From Blastobasis lacticolella (Eukaryota > Arthropoda > Insecta > Lepidoptera > Blastobasidae): 64,000 nt of DNA. The translations under genes and the position numbers were made by a program. Positions 55,662-64,000 of the stretch are shown here, piece after piece. Position 1 is the first letter of the stretch; each line of letters starts with the position of its first letter. The stretch is from NCBI GenBank assembly GCA_905147135.1, contig LR990060.1, forward strand, positions 5,596,001 through 5,660,000, read 5' to 3'. The notes under the pieces are model-generated. The model had not been told where the DNA came from. It ran no database searches and saw only the letters and a program-made list of their open reading frames with translations.

Positions 55662-55998
55662 GAGGTTGGGCATAGCGGGGTATCTCGTTCGAATAGGAGC
55701 CGCCTGACTGCGGAAGTACCTCCAACTTACAGAATACCGCAGCTAAATAATACGCTTTTAAATAGTATTTTGTTTATGCCGGTGAGTAAGGTTTCCATTG
55801 CTCCTTGGGGTGGGGATTTGGGGAACCGTGGCTTTGGCAGTGGAGGGGCCTTTCCCTTTTTGCTGCCAGAGCAACGTGTTATGGAGGTGGGCAACGCATT
55901 AGCGATACTCTTGGTTTTGCTAATGTCTATAAGCAGTGGAGACCACTTTCCATCAGGTGGCCCGCTTGCCTGTTTGTCTACCGTATGACATAAAAAAA
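55662..55998 (+). mobile_element. Family B A-tailed repeat, full length
   Basis: GAGAGGTTGGGCATAGCGGG to CCGTATGACATAAAAAAA, the same unit as 37932-38272 with scattered substitutions. Confidence 0.8.
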
Positions 55999-57211
55999 GC
56001 ATCTGTGCACCCCTCCACCTCACTGGACACTGATACACAAATGCAATGGTTGAGTATTTTACAGGGTCACCCTGGTTTCTGTTTATATTTTTGCTTTCGC
56101 CACTTTTAACTACATGACACATAGTATATTATGCTTACTTCATGTTGTTGTGTAAAGTAAGGCGAATAAACAAGCAAAAAAACACCAAGTATTGTTTCTC
56201 AAACAAAAACATTACCCCAAGTATCGGGTAACAGACGATAAAATGATCATGTAAGTACTTATTTCATATAACTATTACATAAAGTCAAAGAAATAAATAA
56301 AAAATGGAAGAGATCGCTATTGGCGATAAGATCGCCCTTGTACTTGTTATAATCTAACAGAATCAGTGATAATTATACTGTTATACATTAACAGTACAAT
56401 AAAGTGTTAAATAAATAATAAACAAATAAAATATCAATTGGAAATTTCATTTAAAATGTGATTGAATATGAAGTCATTTAGAATATAATAATTATTTATT
56501 TATTTATTTATTGGAGAACCAACAGCTTATAAAGTAAATTAAATTAATTAAGTAGACACAGTCACGCCAATTATACGTACTCGCTGATAAGATTAAGATA
56601 AAAATATATATATGTATATAAAAATACATAAAAATGACAATAAATTTTGTAGTAATTATTACTGACCAGAGTAATAATCAATACAAACAAAATAGATAAT
56701 TATCAGTATAGCTATTTTATCAAATTTCAGGTCTCACCAAGTTCCTGTTTGCTTTACCAATCACAAATCTAAAATTAAGTTCCAGATTATATTCATCAAG
56801 AATAAGACGAAGCAAAAGCTATTTTTAAATATGAGTAAAGTAATTAACTTCAGTTTTTTCCGGAAAACCCGTCATTAAACGTAAAGAGCGACGAATTGCC
56901 CAACATGTTCACGGAAAGCGTCTATTGTTGAAAAAAGCAATTCCCTCACCGTTAAATCCATTAAGGAGACAAAAATAACACCACTGGCACACAATAATAA
57001 GTGCGAGAGAGAGTGAAAGTGCGAAACACTCTAAACAACAGACCCTGGGGGATATTGTGAAGTGCCTATCCACTATTGTTGGTTCTCGAATCGCTTACTC
57101 GATGACCACTCGTACACAAATGGGGGTACATTTTTGGGCATCATTTTTGTCATTTTGAGCCGCAGTATGGTTGTTAATTATGACGGCCAAACGTTAGTTT
57201 CGCCAATCTAA
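55999..57211. other. No gene seen; TTTA repeat
   Basis: AT-rich. ATTTATTTATTTATTTATTGG at 56494 is a simple repeat that may mark a LINE tail on the minus strand. No gene is evident. Confidence 0.4.
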
Positions 57212-57310
57212 CTTAAGGTGATCCGACGTCCATACTGAATTTCTCTCGTCATTCTTTCATTCGTTTGCGTGTTTAGTGATTGTATTATGATTTATACAAT
57301 TAGTAAAAAT
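57212..57310 (+). repeat. Dispersed repeat shared with 6450-6545
   Basis: CTTAAGGTGATCCGACGTCC ATACTG, AATTTCTCTCGTCATTCTTT and GTGTTTAGTGATTGTATTAT match the reverse complement of 6450-6545. Confidence 0.6.
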
Positions 57311-57441
57311 ATTGTACTTCATTTTATAATAGTAATCAAATAATAAGGAGAATAATTCATAATTATGGCATATTAAACCACCTGCAAGGAAACAGGTTTG
57401 CTGTATGTATCAAACAATATTTGGAAAGAATAGTTAATCAT

Positions 57442-57512
57442 GAATGAGCGACAGTTACCGCTTTCCACTAGGTGAGCTGCTCGTATGTCACTGAAAACCA
57501 TAAAAAAGAAAA
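57442..57512 (+). mobile_element. LINE 3' tail
   Basis: GAGCGACAGTTACCGCTTTC CACTAGGTGAGCTGCTCGT and an A-rich end; sister of 49735-49800. Confidence 0.45.
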
Positions 57513-57803
57513 AAAAACTCATTTGCCTTCTTCCGAACGAGATCCCTTAGTAGTCGCCGTGGAAAGTAAACTCGTAACAAGGAACACTCCAGAGTTTTAT
57601 CGCAACAATAAAACAACTGACGTATGCTACGCTCCGGTACCCTTTATAGTAACGTAAAAACGCTGTTCTGTGGTACAGCAGTGAGATCGCTCCGACAAAC
57701 TTTTGTCTCTCGTAATACCTCTGCGTTATCTTTAATTGGATGTCTTGAAACTGTACCGTTGGGTTGGGCAATATGAGGTTGGATCATTTTGGAGATAGTG
57801 AAA

Positions 57804-57907
57804 GGCGCTGTCCTAGTTGGCGACCATCGTCGTACGAGAGACGTCGCCCGACCAATATGGGACCTCAAACCGTCCGTCGCACGACCGTTTGACCGCCAAT
57901 TAGAATA
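57804..57907. mobile_element. MITE of the GGCGCTGTCCTA family
   Basis: GGCGCTGTCCTAGTTGGCGA, GACGTCGCCCGACCAATA and the worn right end GCCAATTAGAATAG match 50726-50835. Confidence 0.7.
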
Positions 57908-57947
57908 GAAAATAATTTTAAAAACTTAATAAATAAATAAATAATAA

Positions 57948-57953
57948 TTTATT
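57948..57953 (-). terminator. Polyadenylation signal for the lipase gene
   Basis: TTTATT on the plus strand is AATAAA on the minus strand, about 146 bp past the lipase stop codon. Other AT-rich AATAAA-like words lie nearby. Confidence 0.5.
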
Positions 57954-58098
57954 CAATAAAAATAAAATAATACTTATGTTAACGGTTCACTAAATAAAAC
58001 ATCACTATACATACATAAACTCTAGGTTTTTTAAAATGAAACCTTTCTGTCCTTATAATCCCAAAACATCTGCCGTATGCTAAAATGATAACTTTCTC

Positions 58099-58321
58099 TT
58101 AATTGGAAATCAAGTCCAGGATTTTTGGACTCAATTGCTCAGCCATATCTTTAGCCCAAACGTAGTCTGTATGAGCATAACCTTTCATAAAATGTAAAGT
58201 TCTATTAGGCAACCTTTTTTTGAGAATGTCGACATCTTTTGTATTGGAGAGCCAATCTGCGTCACTGTAAAATAGAGCAACAAGTGCAGTCACGTTTTCC
58301 ACTTGGTAACTAGGAGGATCT
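58099..58321 (-). CDS. Acid lipase, last exon (partial gene)
   Basis: The exon encodes DPPSYQVENVTALVALFYSD ADWLSNTKDVDILKKRLPNR TLHFMKGYAHTDYVWAKDMA EQLSPKILDLISN and a stop. P-Y-V-x-N-V-T-P/L-x-x-L-Y-D-DWL then H-x-D-x-x-WAKD is the C-terminal part of insect acid lipases (lysosomal acid lipase / gastric lipase family, alpha/beta hydrolases). The Asp before WL and the His of AHTDYVW occupy the catalytic triad positions; the Ser would be in an earlier exon. The family hydrolyses triacylglycerols and sterol esters, in the lysosome or secreted into the gut. A splice acceptor TATGGGTGCAG precedes the exon at 58322, after a pyrimidine-poor tract. Upstream exons were not seen within the window. 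One change from the usual FN/YNHLD before W is YAHTD. Confidence 0.8.
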
Positions 58322-58417
58322 CTGCACCCATATACATATACAACTATCCGTTTCATCTCTGTTAATATGTGCGGCCCTTAAGGTTGGAACCGCATCCACT
58401 CCCTTAGATTGCAGATG
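58264..58417. repeat. 154-bp perfect duplication, copy at the lipase exon
   Basis: It covers the first 58 bp of the lipase exon, its splice acceptor and part of a LINE tail in the intron. It is identical at every base to 59707-59860, in the same orientation, 1,443 bp away. Confidence 0.9.
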
Positions 58418-59166
58418 CCTTTAGGTTGATCTTTTAGGTTGTCCTGACTAGCCTAACCTTATGAAATCAATAAGTTATGCTAAATTGATGTGGACCGACT
58501 AAATTTTCAAGTGATTCTAGCCTATGCTTATAATTATATGTCAAATATGAAATGCTGCCCGCGTTAGCGCCATCGTAATGCTTTTTAACAATCTATATAA
58601 AAATATCTATAGGTGGATAGAAACCCTTTGACTACCACGTAACGTACGACACCGGTACTAACAGCCGGTTTCTAATTCAGATATTCAAGTTTTACTATTT
58701 CTCTCGAAAAAAACATAATCTAAAAGTGTGCTCAAAGCGCTTTTAGCAACGTATTTCTCAAACAGCACCTATTTGATTTTTATATTCCAATTTAACAGAA
58801 TAACGGGTATTTTAATCGGTTTTGCAGTTATTTATTTTTGTACTGCTTTTAAAATCAATGCTAATAAATTACTATCAATCTACGCATTATCGCAGTGCAA
58901 AGTGATATTATTATAAGATACTACTTTGTCTATATAGGAGTTCCAGTAATTTTGCTTAAAAATATCGAGACCTAAATGTTGATACATACGTCTATTATTT
59001 TCATATTTTCAACAAAAAATTTATTTTATATTGAAAATATGAAAATACTGTGTCTTTCGTAGACGATATCGTGAGTAGTGTTTTGGTAGCGAACGATAGC
59101 GAACTGTCAAAATTGAGATTTCTCAAAGCCAAATACTCAAACCATGCTCAAACTTATATTTAAAAT
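58418..59166. other. Intron-type sequence, no gene seen
   Basis: AT-rich, with GAAAATATGAAAATA palindromes near 58990-59045. It should be intron of the lipase if the gene continues to the right. Confidence 0.4.
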
Positions 59167-59706
59167 TAGAGATGAAACGGATATCCGGTTACCATCCGGT
59201 ATCCGGCCTAAGCGGTCTTAATTTACTATCCGGCCGAATACCGGGTAGTGCATTAATATCCGGCCGAATACCGTATAGCAAAAAATTTAGGAAAATTAAA
59301 TAAAAGTGATTTTGTATATCGGAAAAAAGTTATCTCAAAAACTATAAATATTAATCACTGTTGGTACCTGTTGCTCATTTAGTAGGTTGGCAAAAAACAA
59401 TGCAAAGTTAATCTAAAGTAAATTATTATAAATTTGGATAAAACTACGAATTGCTCCTACATTAAAAATTAGCAAGCGATTCCGTTTGTCTTGACCTAAT
59501 GAGAATCTTTTACTGCACTCTGGTTCCACGATGCTGTGGGCTAATGTGTAAGCGCATATTTCGAATCTATGGAATCGTCGTAGGTCAAAGGAATTGTTCA
59601 GATCAAAGTTAATATTATTCACATTGTACGAAGACTTGAAATCACTGACTTGTTTAGAGACTATGTAATGCCGAACATCCGGCTAATGAGATGGCCGGAT
59701 ATCCGG
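59167..59706 (-). mobile_element. hAT transposon remnant
   Basis: It starts TAGAGATGAAACGGATATCC with several inverted CCGGATA/TATCCGG words near both ends (59183-59275 and 59680-59706), a pattern of hAT subterminal repeats. The minus-strand frame 59413-59622 contains CSKRFSLGQDKRNRLLIFNV GAI, close to the S-E-R-x-FS ... D-K-RNRL-x-x-NV dimerisation signature at the C-terminus of hAT transposases. Most of the transposase is missing. Its right edge coincides exactly with the start of the 154-bp duplication. Confidence 0.6.
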
Positions 59707-59860
59707 ACTGTAAAATAGAGCAACAAGTGCAGTCACGTTTTCCACTTGGTAACTAGGAGGATCTCTGCACCCATATACATATACAACTATCCGTTTCATC
59801 TCTGTTAATATGTGCGGCCCTTAAGGTTGGAACCGCATCCACTCCCTTAGATTGCAGATG
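59707..59860. repeat. 154-bp perfect duplication, upstream copy
   Basis: Identical to 58264-58417. Here the LINE tail continues intact past the end of the duplicate, whereas in the other copy it is cut, so this copy preserves the older junction on that side. Confidence 0.9.
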
Positions 59861-59938
59861 TCCTGGACGACGGTAGCCGCTTTCCATCAGATGGACCGTC
59901 CGCCCGTGTACTTCCGTAGTCAATAAAAAAATTACGTT
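59815..59938 (+). mobile_element. LINE 3' tail, plus strand
   Basis: GTGCGGCCCTTAAGGTTGGA ACCGCATCCACTCCCTTAGA to TTTCCATCAGATGGACCGTC and CAATAAAAAAA; same family as 18150-18275 and antisense to the lipase gene. Confidence 0.6.
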
Positions 59939-60440
59939 CTCAACTAGAAATTCTGAATTCCGAAACCGGCTTTAAAAAGTTCGGTGTGTCTTCTATTTTT
60001 CCGTACAGGGCCAACCAAAATTCAGGATAGAAACTTTAGTGATATTGCCCAGACACTGTACTGTGAAAATTGGAATTTTTCAAGACTCAAAAATATGTAC
60101 TCAAACTATGCTCAACTTATACTTTAAATGTATTGAAATGAAAATTTACTTAAGTCGCACTCAAATAGGTACGTTCTCAACATGAAATTCTCAATTCTAT
60201 AATCGGCTTTAGAAGGCTCGGTGTGGCTTCCATTTTTCCGTAAAGGGCCAACCAAAATTCAGTTGGCCGTACAAATCACGTAGCTACGTATACTCGGAAT
60301 AGGTAATAGTCGGCGACGTAAACCGCTTTCCTCCATTAATTCTGATGCATTATTGAATGAGCTCTCAACCGGCCAGATTGTTACAGTAATTGGACAGGAA
60401 ATTTAGAGATATTGCCCAGAGACTGTACTGCGATATCCCG
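59939..60440. repeat. Imperfect direct duplication
   Basis: CTTTAAAAAGTTCGGTGTG, TTTTTCCGTACAGGGCCAAC CAAAATTCAG and GATATTGCCCAGACACTGTA CTG at 59940-60060 recur at 60175-60430, the second copy being opened by about 115 extra bases after CAAAATTCAG. Confidence 0.65.
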
Positions 60441-60722
60441 GTAAGTGATCCAGGGAGTATATGAGGTGATACAGTTTTATGTTGCTTTCCGGAGTTAGCG
60501 TAGTTTCTTCGTACCTTATTCAAGTTTGTTGGTGGATAGGATTAGGGAACGCAAGTCCGAATCTGTTTCAAATTCAATTTTGTTAAAACGTATGAAAATT
60601 AAAATTAATTAGAATAATGTAGACGAGAAACGGAAAACCTACAAATCCATTGACACAAAGGTAATTGCACCTTCAGGCCTGGTGTTTAAGAAAATAAGTA
60701 AAGTAAATCTACCGATACTAAA
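60441..60722. other. No gene seen
   Basis: No frame or family recognised. Confidence 0.4.
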
Positions 60723-60803
60723 TAATTTAGCAGATCAGATTATTACAGAGGAGCGACTGCCATCTGACCTCCGTGACCCTACCAGGGGAATCTGACCAAA
60801 TGG
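60723..60803 (-). mobile_element. tRNA-type SINE middle fragment, minus strand
   Basis: GCAGATCAGATTATTACAGA GGAGCGACTGCCATCTGACC TCCGTGACCCTACCAGGG; an 80-bp piece of the SINE body. Confidence 0.6.
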
Positions 60804-61317
60804 GATATTTATTACACCTATGGAGTAGCCTATGGATGTTTGCAATAATACCAAGGGTATCACCAACGTGTTACCTGGCCCTGTAATAACCTTTTCACCT
60901 TTTTGTTCGCGTGCACTACTGGATGTTTAGTATGGCAACACTGTGGTCTTGTGAAGCACTCTTGTCAAAAAAGGAGCTTTTTATTTTGGATTTGAAAACT
61001 CCCAGGTTGTATTTATCAAAAGACAGTATCACGGTTCGCACAATAAATGTTGAAGCAAAGTGATTTGTGAGATTTTAGTTTTATTTTTTTTAAACGCAAC
61101 ATTCTTTTACGAATTCACAATTGTGACGCAGAATAAAATAGTATTCTTAAAACGTAAAACTGGTTTTGTAAATGAACGGCAAACCGAACAACCAGCATTG
61201 AAACACCGAAAGTTAGGATTACCATCACCGTTAAGCTTCTTCGCAGGCAGCTTCTTAGGTATGCGTAGGCAGAGACCTCTTTGTTTTTGACCTTTACATT
61301 ACATATTATGCAATAAA
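60804..61317. other. LINE-tail-like start, otherwise no gene seen
   Basis: 60820-60900 (GCCTATGGATGTTTGCAATA ATACCAAGGGTATCACC) resembles the reversed tail at 46640-46700. The rest is unassigned. Confidence 0.35.
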
Positions 61318-61474
61318 ATCCCATGCCGTGTCAATCTGTCTGTCTGTTCGCGATAAACTCAAAAACTACTGAACGGTTTTTATGAGGTATTCACCACTAG
61401 TTAGTGAATCTCTTCCGGAAGGTTTATATATAGAAAAGCCAGGAAACCCGTGCGAAGCCAGGGCGAATCGCTAG
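61318..61474 (+). mobile_element. Helitron-like 3' end, first of two
   Basis: GCGATAAACTCAAAAACTAC, ATGAGGTATTCACCACTAG and the terminus GTGCGAAGCCAGGGCGAATC GCTAG followed by T. A CTAG end before T with a short upstream hairpin is what Helitrons have. Confidence 0.55.
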
Positions 61475-61489
61475 TCTATCTTAACACAG

Positions 61490-61654
61490 TATAAAACAAA
61501 GTCGCTTGACGCCATCTGTTCTGTATCTATGTACGCTTAGATCTTTTAAACAGCGCAACAGCTTTTGATGCGTTTTACACCATCAGTTACAGAATTTTTT
61601 CCTGAAGATTTATAACTACCTACTACACTGTGCGAAGCCGAGGCGGGCCGCTAG
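61490..61654 (+). mobile_element. Helitron-like 3' end, second of two
   Basis: Shares AAACAAAGTCG, TTTGATGCGTTTTACACCAT CAG and the terminus GTGCGAAGCCGAGGCGGGCC GCTAG followed by T with the copy before it. Confidence 0.55.
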
Positions 61655-61667
61655 TTACACCTTTTTC

Positions 61668-61922
61668 ATCACAGCCCGTAACAGTCCACTGCAGGACTTA
61701 GGGCCTCTCCCACGAAAGGGGAGGTTATTGCCATCATCTCCACGCTGGGCAGGCGGGTTGGAGATCGCAGTGTTTAAATATAACAATGGAAAATGCTGCT
61801 GCCCATTTTACAGACTACGGAGGCTCTTGATCTTTTGCCTCGAAAACATTAGTCGCCTTGTACCACACCCATGAGCGTAAGGGGTTGGTGCTATTCTACT
61901 CCGCCGATCACCAAACGGCCAA
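61668..61922 (-). mobile_element. GGCCGTGTGG-type SINE, minus strand
   Basis: Reversed, GGCCGTTTGGTGATCGGCGG AGTAGAATAGCACCAACCCC through ACTGCGATCTCCAACCCGCC to TCCTGCAGTGGACTGTTACG GGCTGTGATGA. Confidence 0.8.
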
Positions 61923-62499
61923 GTTACACCTACACATATATTATTACATTTAAATCCAAAACAAACCACCCATCTCAACACAAATCCAAGCAAAAGTATA
62001 CAGGAACCGAATCAGAGCGTTGAAAAGCTAGAAAGGAATGTAACTAAGGCAAGGCCCACTTACGTCACATTATTCTCCAGAGACCAGTGGAGCGTAGAAG
62101 ACGCTCTTCAAACTTTTAATGACGCTAGACCCACGCAGAAAGATAAGTTGAGAGAAAGTTCCACTCAATCCAATACCCTTATGAACCGTGTTGTTGTGTT
62201 TGATTTCTATCGTAATGTGTTTTTTGTGTTCCGAATTACTGTTTAGTATTGCAAATACCTAAAAAATTGTAATGACATTATTTTAAGTTTGACAAATGAG
62301 TATAGCACAATAATTATTAATCAATTAACATAGGCAAATTGACCAAAAAATAAAATTTGCATGTCTAAGAGATAGCTAACTTTGCAATATTTTTGACTAC
62401 AACTAGTATTTGTTTTGAATTGTTATCATGACATTGTTATTTATTATTCACACCTTTATATTCTTGTGAGTTGCTTATAAATCTAATCTGAAGGTAAAA
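61923..62499. other. No gene seen
   Basis: No frame or family recognised up to the Y repeat. Confidence 0.4.
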
Positions 62500-63075
62500 G
62501 AGAACCCATATAAGGTCAATTTGTCCTCCTATCTATCTGTTTGACACTTAGATTAAGTAGGTAATGACGCTAGATCGAAGCTAAAATATAAGTTGAGTAG
62601 AAGTTGTGAACTGTATTGTTTGTGTGTTTAATTTCTATCGTATAGGCTTTTTCGGGTTTCGAGCTAATGAAGGTAAAACAGGACCTTTATAAGAGCTATT
62701 TGTTGTACATCTATCTATCTGACTGACATTTAGGTAAGGTAGGTAATAACGTTAGACCGTAGCAAATAGATATGTTTAGGGTTCCGAACTAATGAGGGTA
62801 AAAACAGAATTTGTTGGCTAATGCGCCTATCACATTTGGTTAAAGTCTTCTAGATTCAAAAGCAAAAAGGGTAGGAGCAAATCTAAGTGGAATGCATTTC
62901 TTATAGAATAAGATCTGTGAGGGAGAGTTTGTATTACTAACATTATGCTACGCGTCGCTCCGCTTTTCAAAAGGAGTGATACAAAAGTGGACCTTATTTT
63001 ATGAGCAGTAGTTTCCCCTTCGATATGTTACGCTTTTTGCTCCTGAATTTTGCAAAATCTAATAAGCGCATAAAC
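62500..63075. repeat. Repeat Y, multi-module copy
   Basis: Modules with TTCGGGTTTCGAGCTAATGA AGGTAAAACAG and GTAGGTAATGACGCTAGATC are repeated within 62500-62815. They match the reverse complement of 25840-25990. 62815-63075 is a palindrome around CGCGTCGCTCCGC, like the repeat split at 23612-25990. Confidence 0.6.
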
Positions 63076-63107
63076 TAAACTTGTCTAAGTAAAGTAGCCT
63101 ATGCGTT

Positions 63108-63178
63108 TGACGAGCTGAGTGGTTCAGTGGTCAACATGTGGCCGGTCTGCCACGCAAGAGGTCCCGAGTTCGATTCCC
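63108..63178 (+). mobile_element. tRNA-like SINE head
   Basis: GAGCTGAGTGGTTCAGTGGT (A-box-like) and CGAGTTCGATTCCC (B-box-like) about 45 bp apart. It does not look like a complete tRNA gene, and it differs from the main SINE head. Confidence 0.45.
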
Positions 63179-63204
63179 AAACAAATATGTGTACGCCTTG
63201 TACG

Positions 63205-63517
63205 TCTAGTAGTAAAGGTATCCGACTAGCAAGCGATAGGTACCAGGTTCGAATCCCACTGCCGCCTTGTACCAATGACTCTTTTTTGAGTTATATACGT
63301 TAGTTGAACACTAACCATGCTCTTACGGTGAGGGAAAACATCGTGAAACCTACACATTCAGGCGACTTAATGTGTAACCATGATCCAATCTGGTCAGGTT
63401 CCCCTGGTAGTAGGGTCACGGAGGTCTGATGGCAGTCGCTCTAATTACCCGATGTGCCAAATTCTGGAGCATGGTCAAGGTGGATCCAGGGCCCTCGTGC
63501 GCGAACGCCAAAATGAT
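63205..63517 (+). mobile_element. tRNA-derived SINE, head shortened
   Basis: B box GGTTCGAATCCC at 63247-63258, CTCTTACGGTGAGGGAAAAC, GGTCAGGTTCCCCTGGTAGT and end AACGCCAAAATGATTATT. It has lost a few bases near the start and in the tail. Confidence 0.8.
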
Positions 63518-64000
63518 TATTTATTATCTTCACACATCTTTCAATCCACAAAGTGCCAACCAATTAAAAACTATATTTAAGCTAGTGGGCTTACATTCAC
63601 AACAGGCAGAGTTCGTTTATGCCAAATAGAATCCTTTGATCCTCGAACGAAAACTTCATTATTCGTAATCTATCAACGAGGGCTCAATCCTTCAACTTGT
63701 GTAGAACTCACACAAAGTAGATGAAAATATCCATGCCCTCTTCTTCTGTTGTGTAAAACAACCTATGTCACATACCTATGTCACATATGTGAGGGTACCT
63801 ACCCCATTTTTTTGTCATAATACGTGACTGCCCATGGCGAATGCGAGATATTACATCTGCAGTATTAGCCATGTAGCCATCAGTAAATATAGCCATGGAA
63901 CTTTCGCTACAACATTTATCAAGAATCGTTTTCGTTCGTGGCAGAAAAAATGTATGGAGTTTGACATAAGCGACATGACATAACCAGACCCAGAAAAAAA
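63518..64000. other. No gene seen
   Basis: AT-rich. CACATACCTATGTCACATATGTGAGG near 63770 has local palindromes. No frame of note to the window end. Confidence 0.4.

Noticed and set aside
63108..63178. A tRNA gene
   Set aside because: A and B box words are present, but I could not fold a full cloverleaf and the sequence continues into SINE-like DNA. Other SINE heads in the window look similar.

Overview
The window looks like non-coding DNA of a moth or butterfly (Lepidoptera). It is AT-rich with almost no long reading frames. It is crowded with element types typical of that order: tRNA-derived SINEs with perfect or near-perfect A and B boxes, SINEs that start GGCCGTGTGG and end in a TGATGA-type tail, many 5'-truncated non-LTR retrotransposon (LINE) 3' ends, Helitron-like ends in CTAG, and numerous short inverted-repeat elements (MITEs). 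No operons, rRNA genes or CRISPR arrays are seen. All assignments were made by reading the sequence; no database search was run.

Region 1-14.3 kb is a nested complex. Two copies of a 5.4 kb non-coding element (called X here) face each other: one partial and inverted (1-2953), one complete (8862-14308). The complete copy is bounded by direct repeats of about 465 and 488 bp that start TG, end CA, sit in TA-rich flanks and differ at only a few positions, as LTRs would. It carries a 15-bp minisatellite. Between the two X copies, bounded by TA dinucleotide tracts, lies a 5.3 kb segment with 31-bp inverted ends (2975-8304), itself holding a SINE, a hAT-type MITE with a perfect 8-bp target duplication, and further repeats.

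Region 14.3-57 kb is a mosaic of SINEs, LINE tails and MITEs in largely featureless DNA. Landmarks are a 5'-truncated LINE with a 520-codon reverse transcriptase frame (23.8-25.7 kb, minus strand) inserted in an older palindromic repeat; a LINE tail with a clear 15-bp target duplication (19.5-20.0 kb); a non-autonomous piggyBac-type element flanked by TTAA (31.97-33.17 kb); and a MITE that splits a LINE reading frame with a 3-bp target duplication (50.7 kb). A possible signal-peptide exon with a splice donor (39.49 kb), a possible terminal exon (47.15 kb) and a TATA/initiator pair (48.0 kb) are weak hints of host genes.

Region 57-64 kb holds the only host gene part I recognise with confidence: the last exon of an acid-lipase-type alpha/beta hydrolase on the minus strand (58.10-58.32 kb), with splice acceptor, stop codon and a polyadenylation signal. 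The acceptor and the first bases of this exon are repeated perfectly (154 bp) 1.44 kb upstream of the gene's end, starting exactly where a hAT transposon remnant stops. The rest of this end is SINEs, two Helitron-like ends in tandem and a multi-part repeat. Upstream lipase exons were not found and may lie beyond the window.
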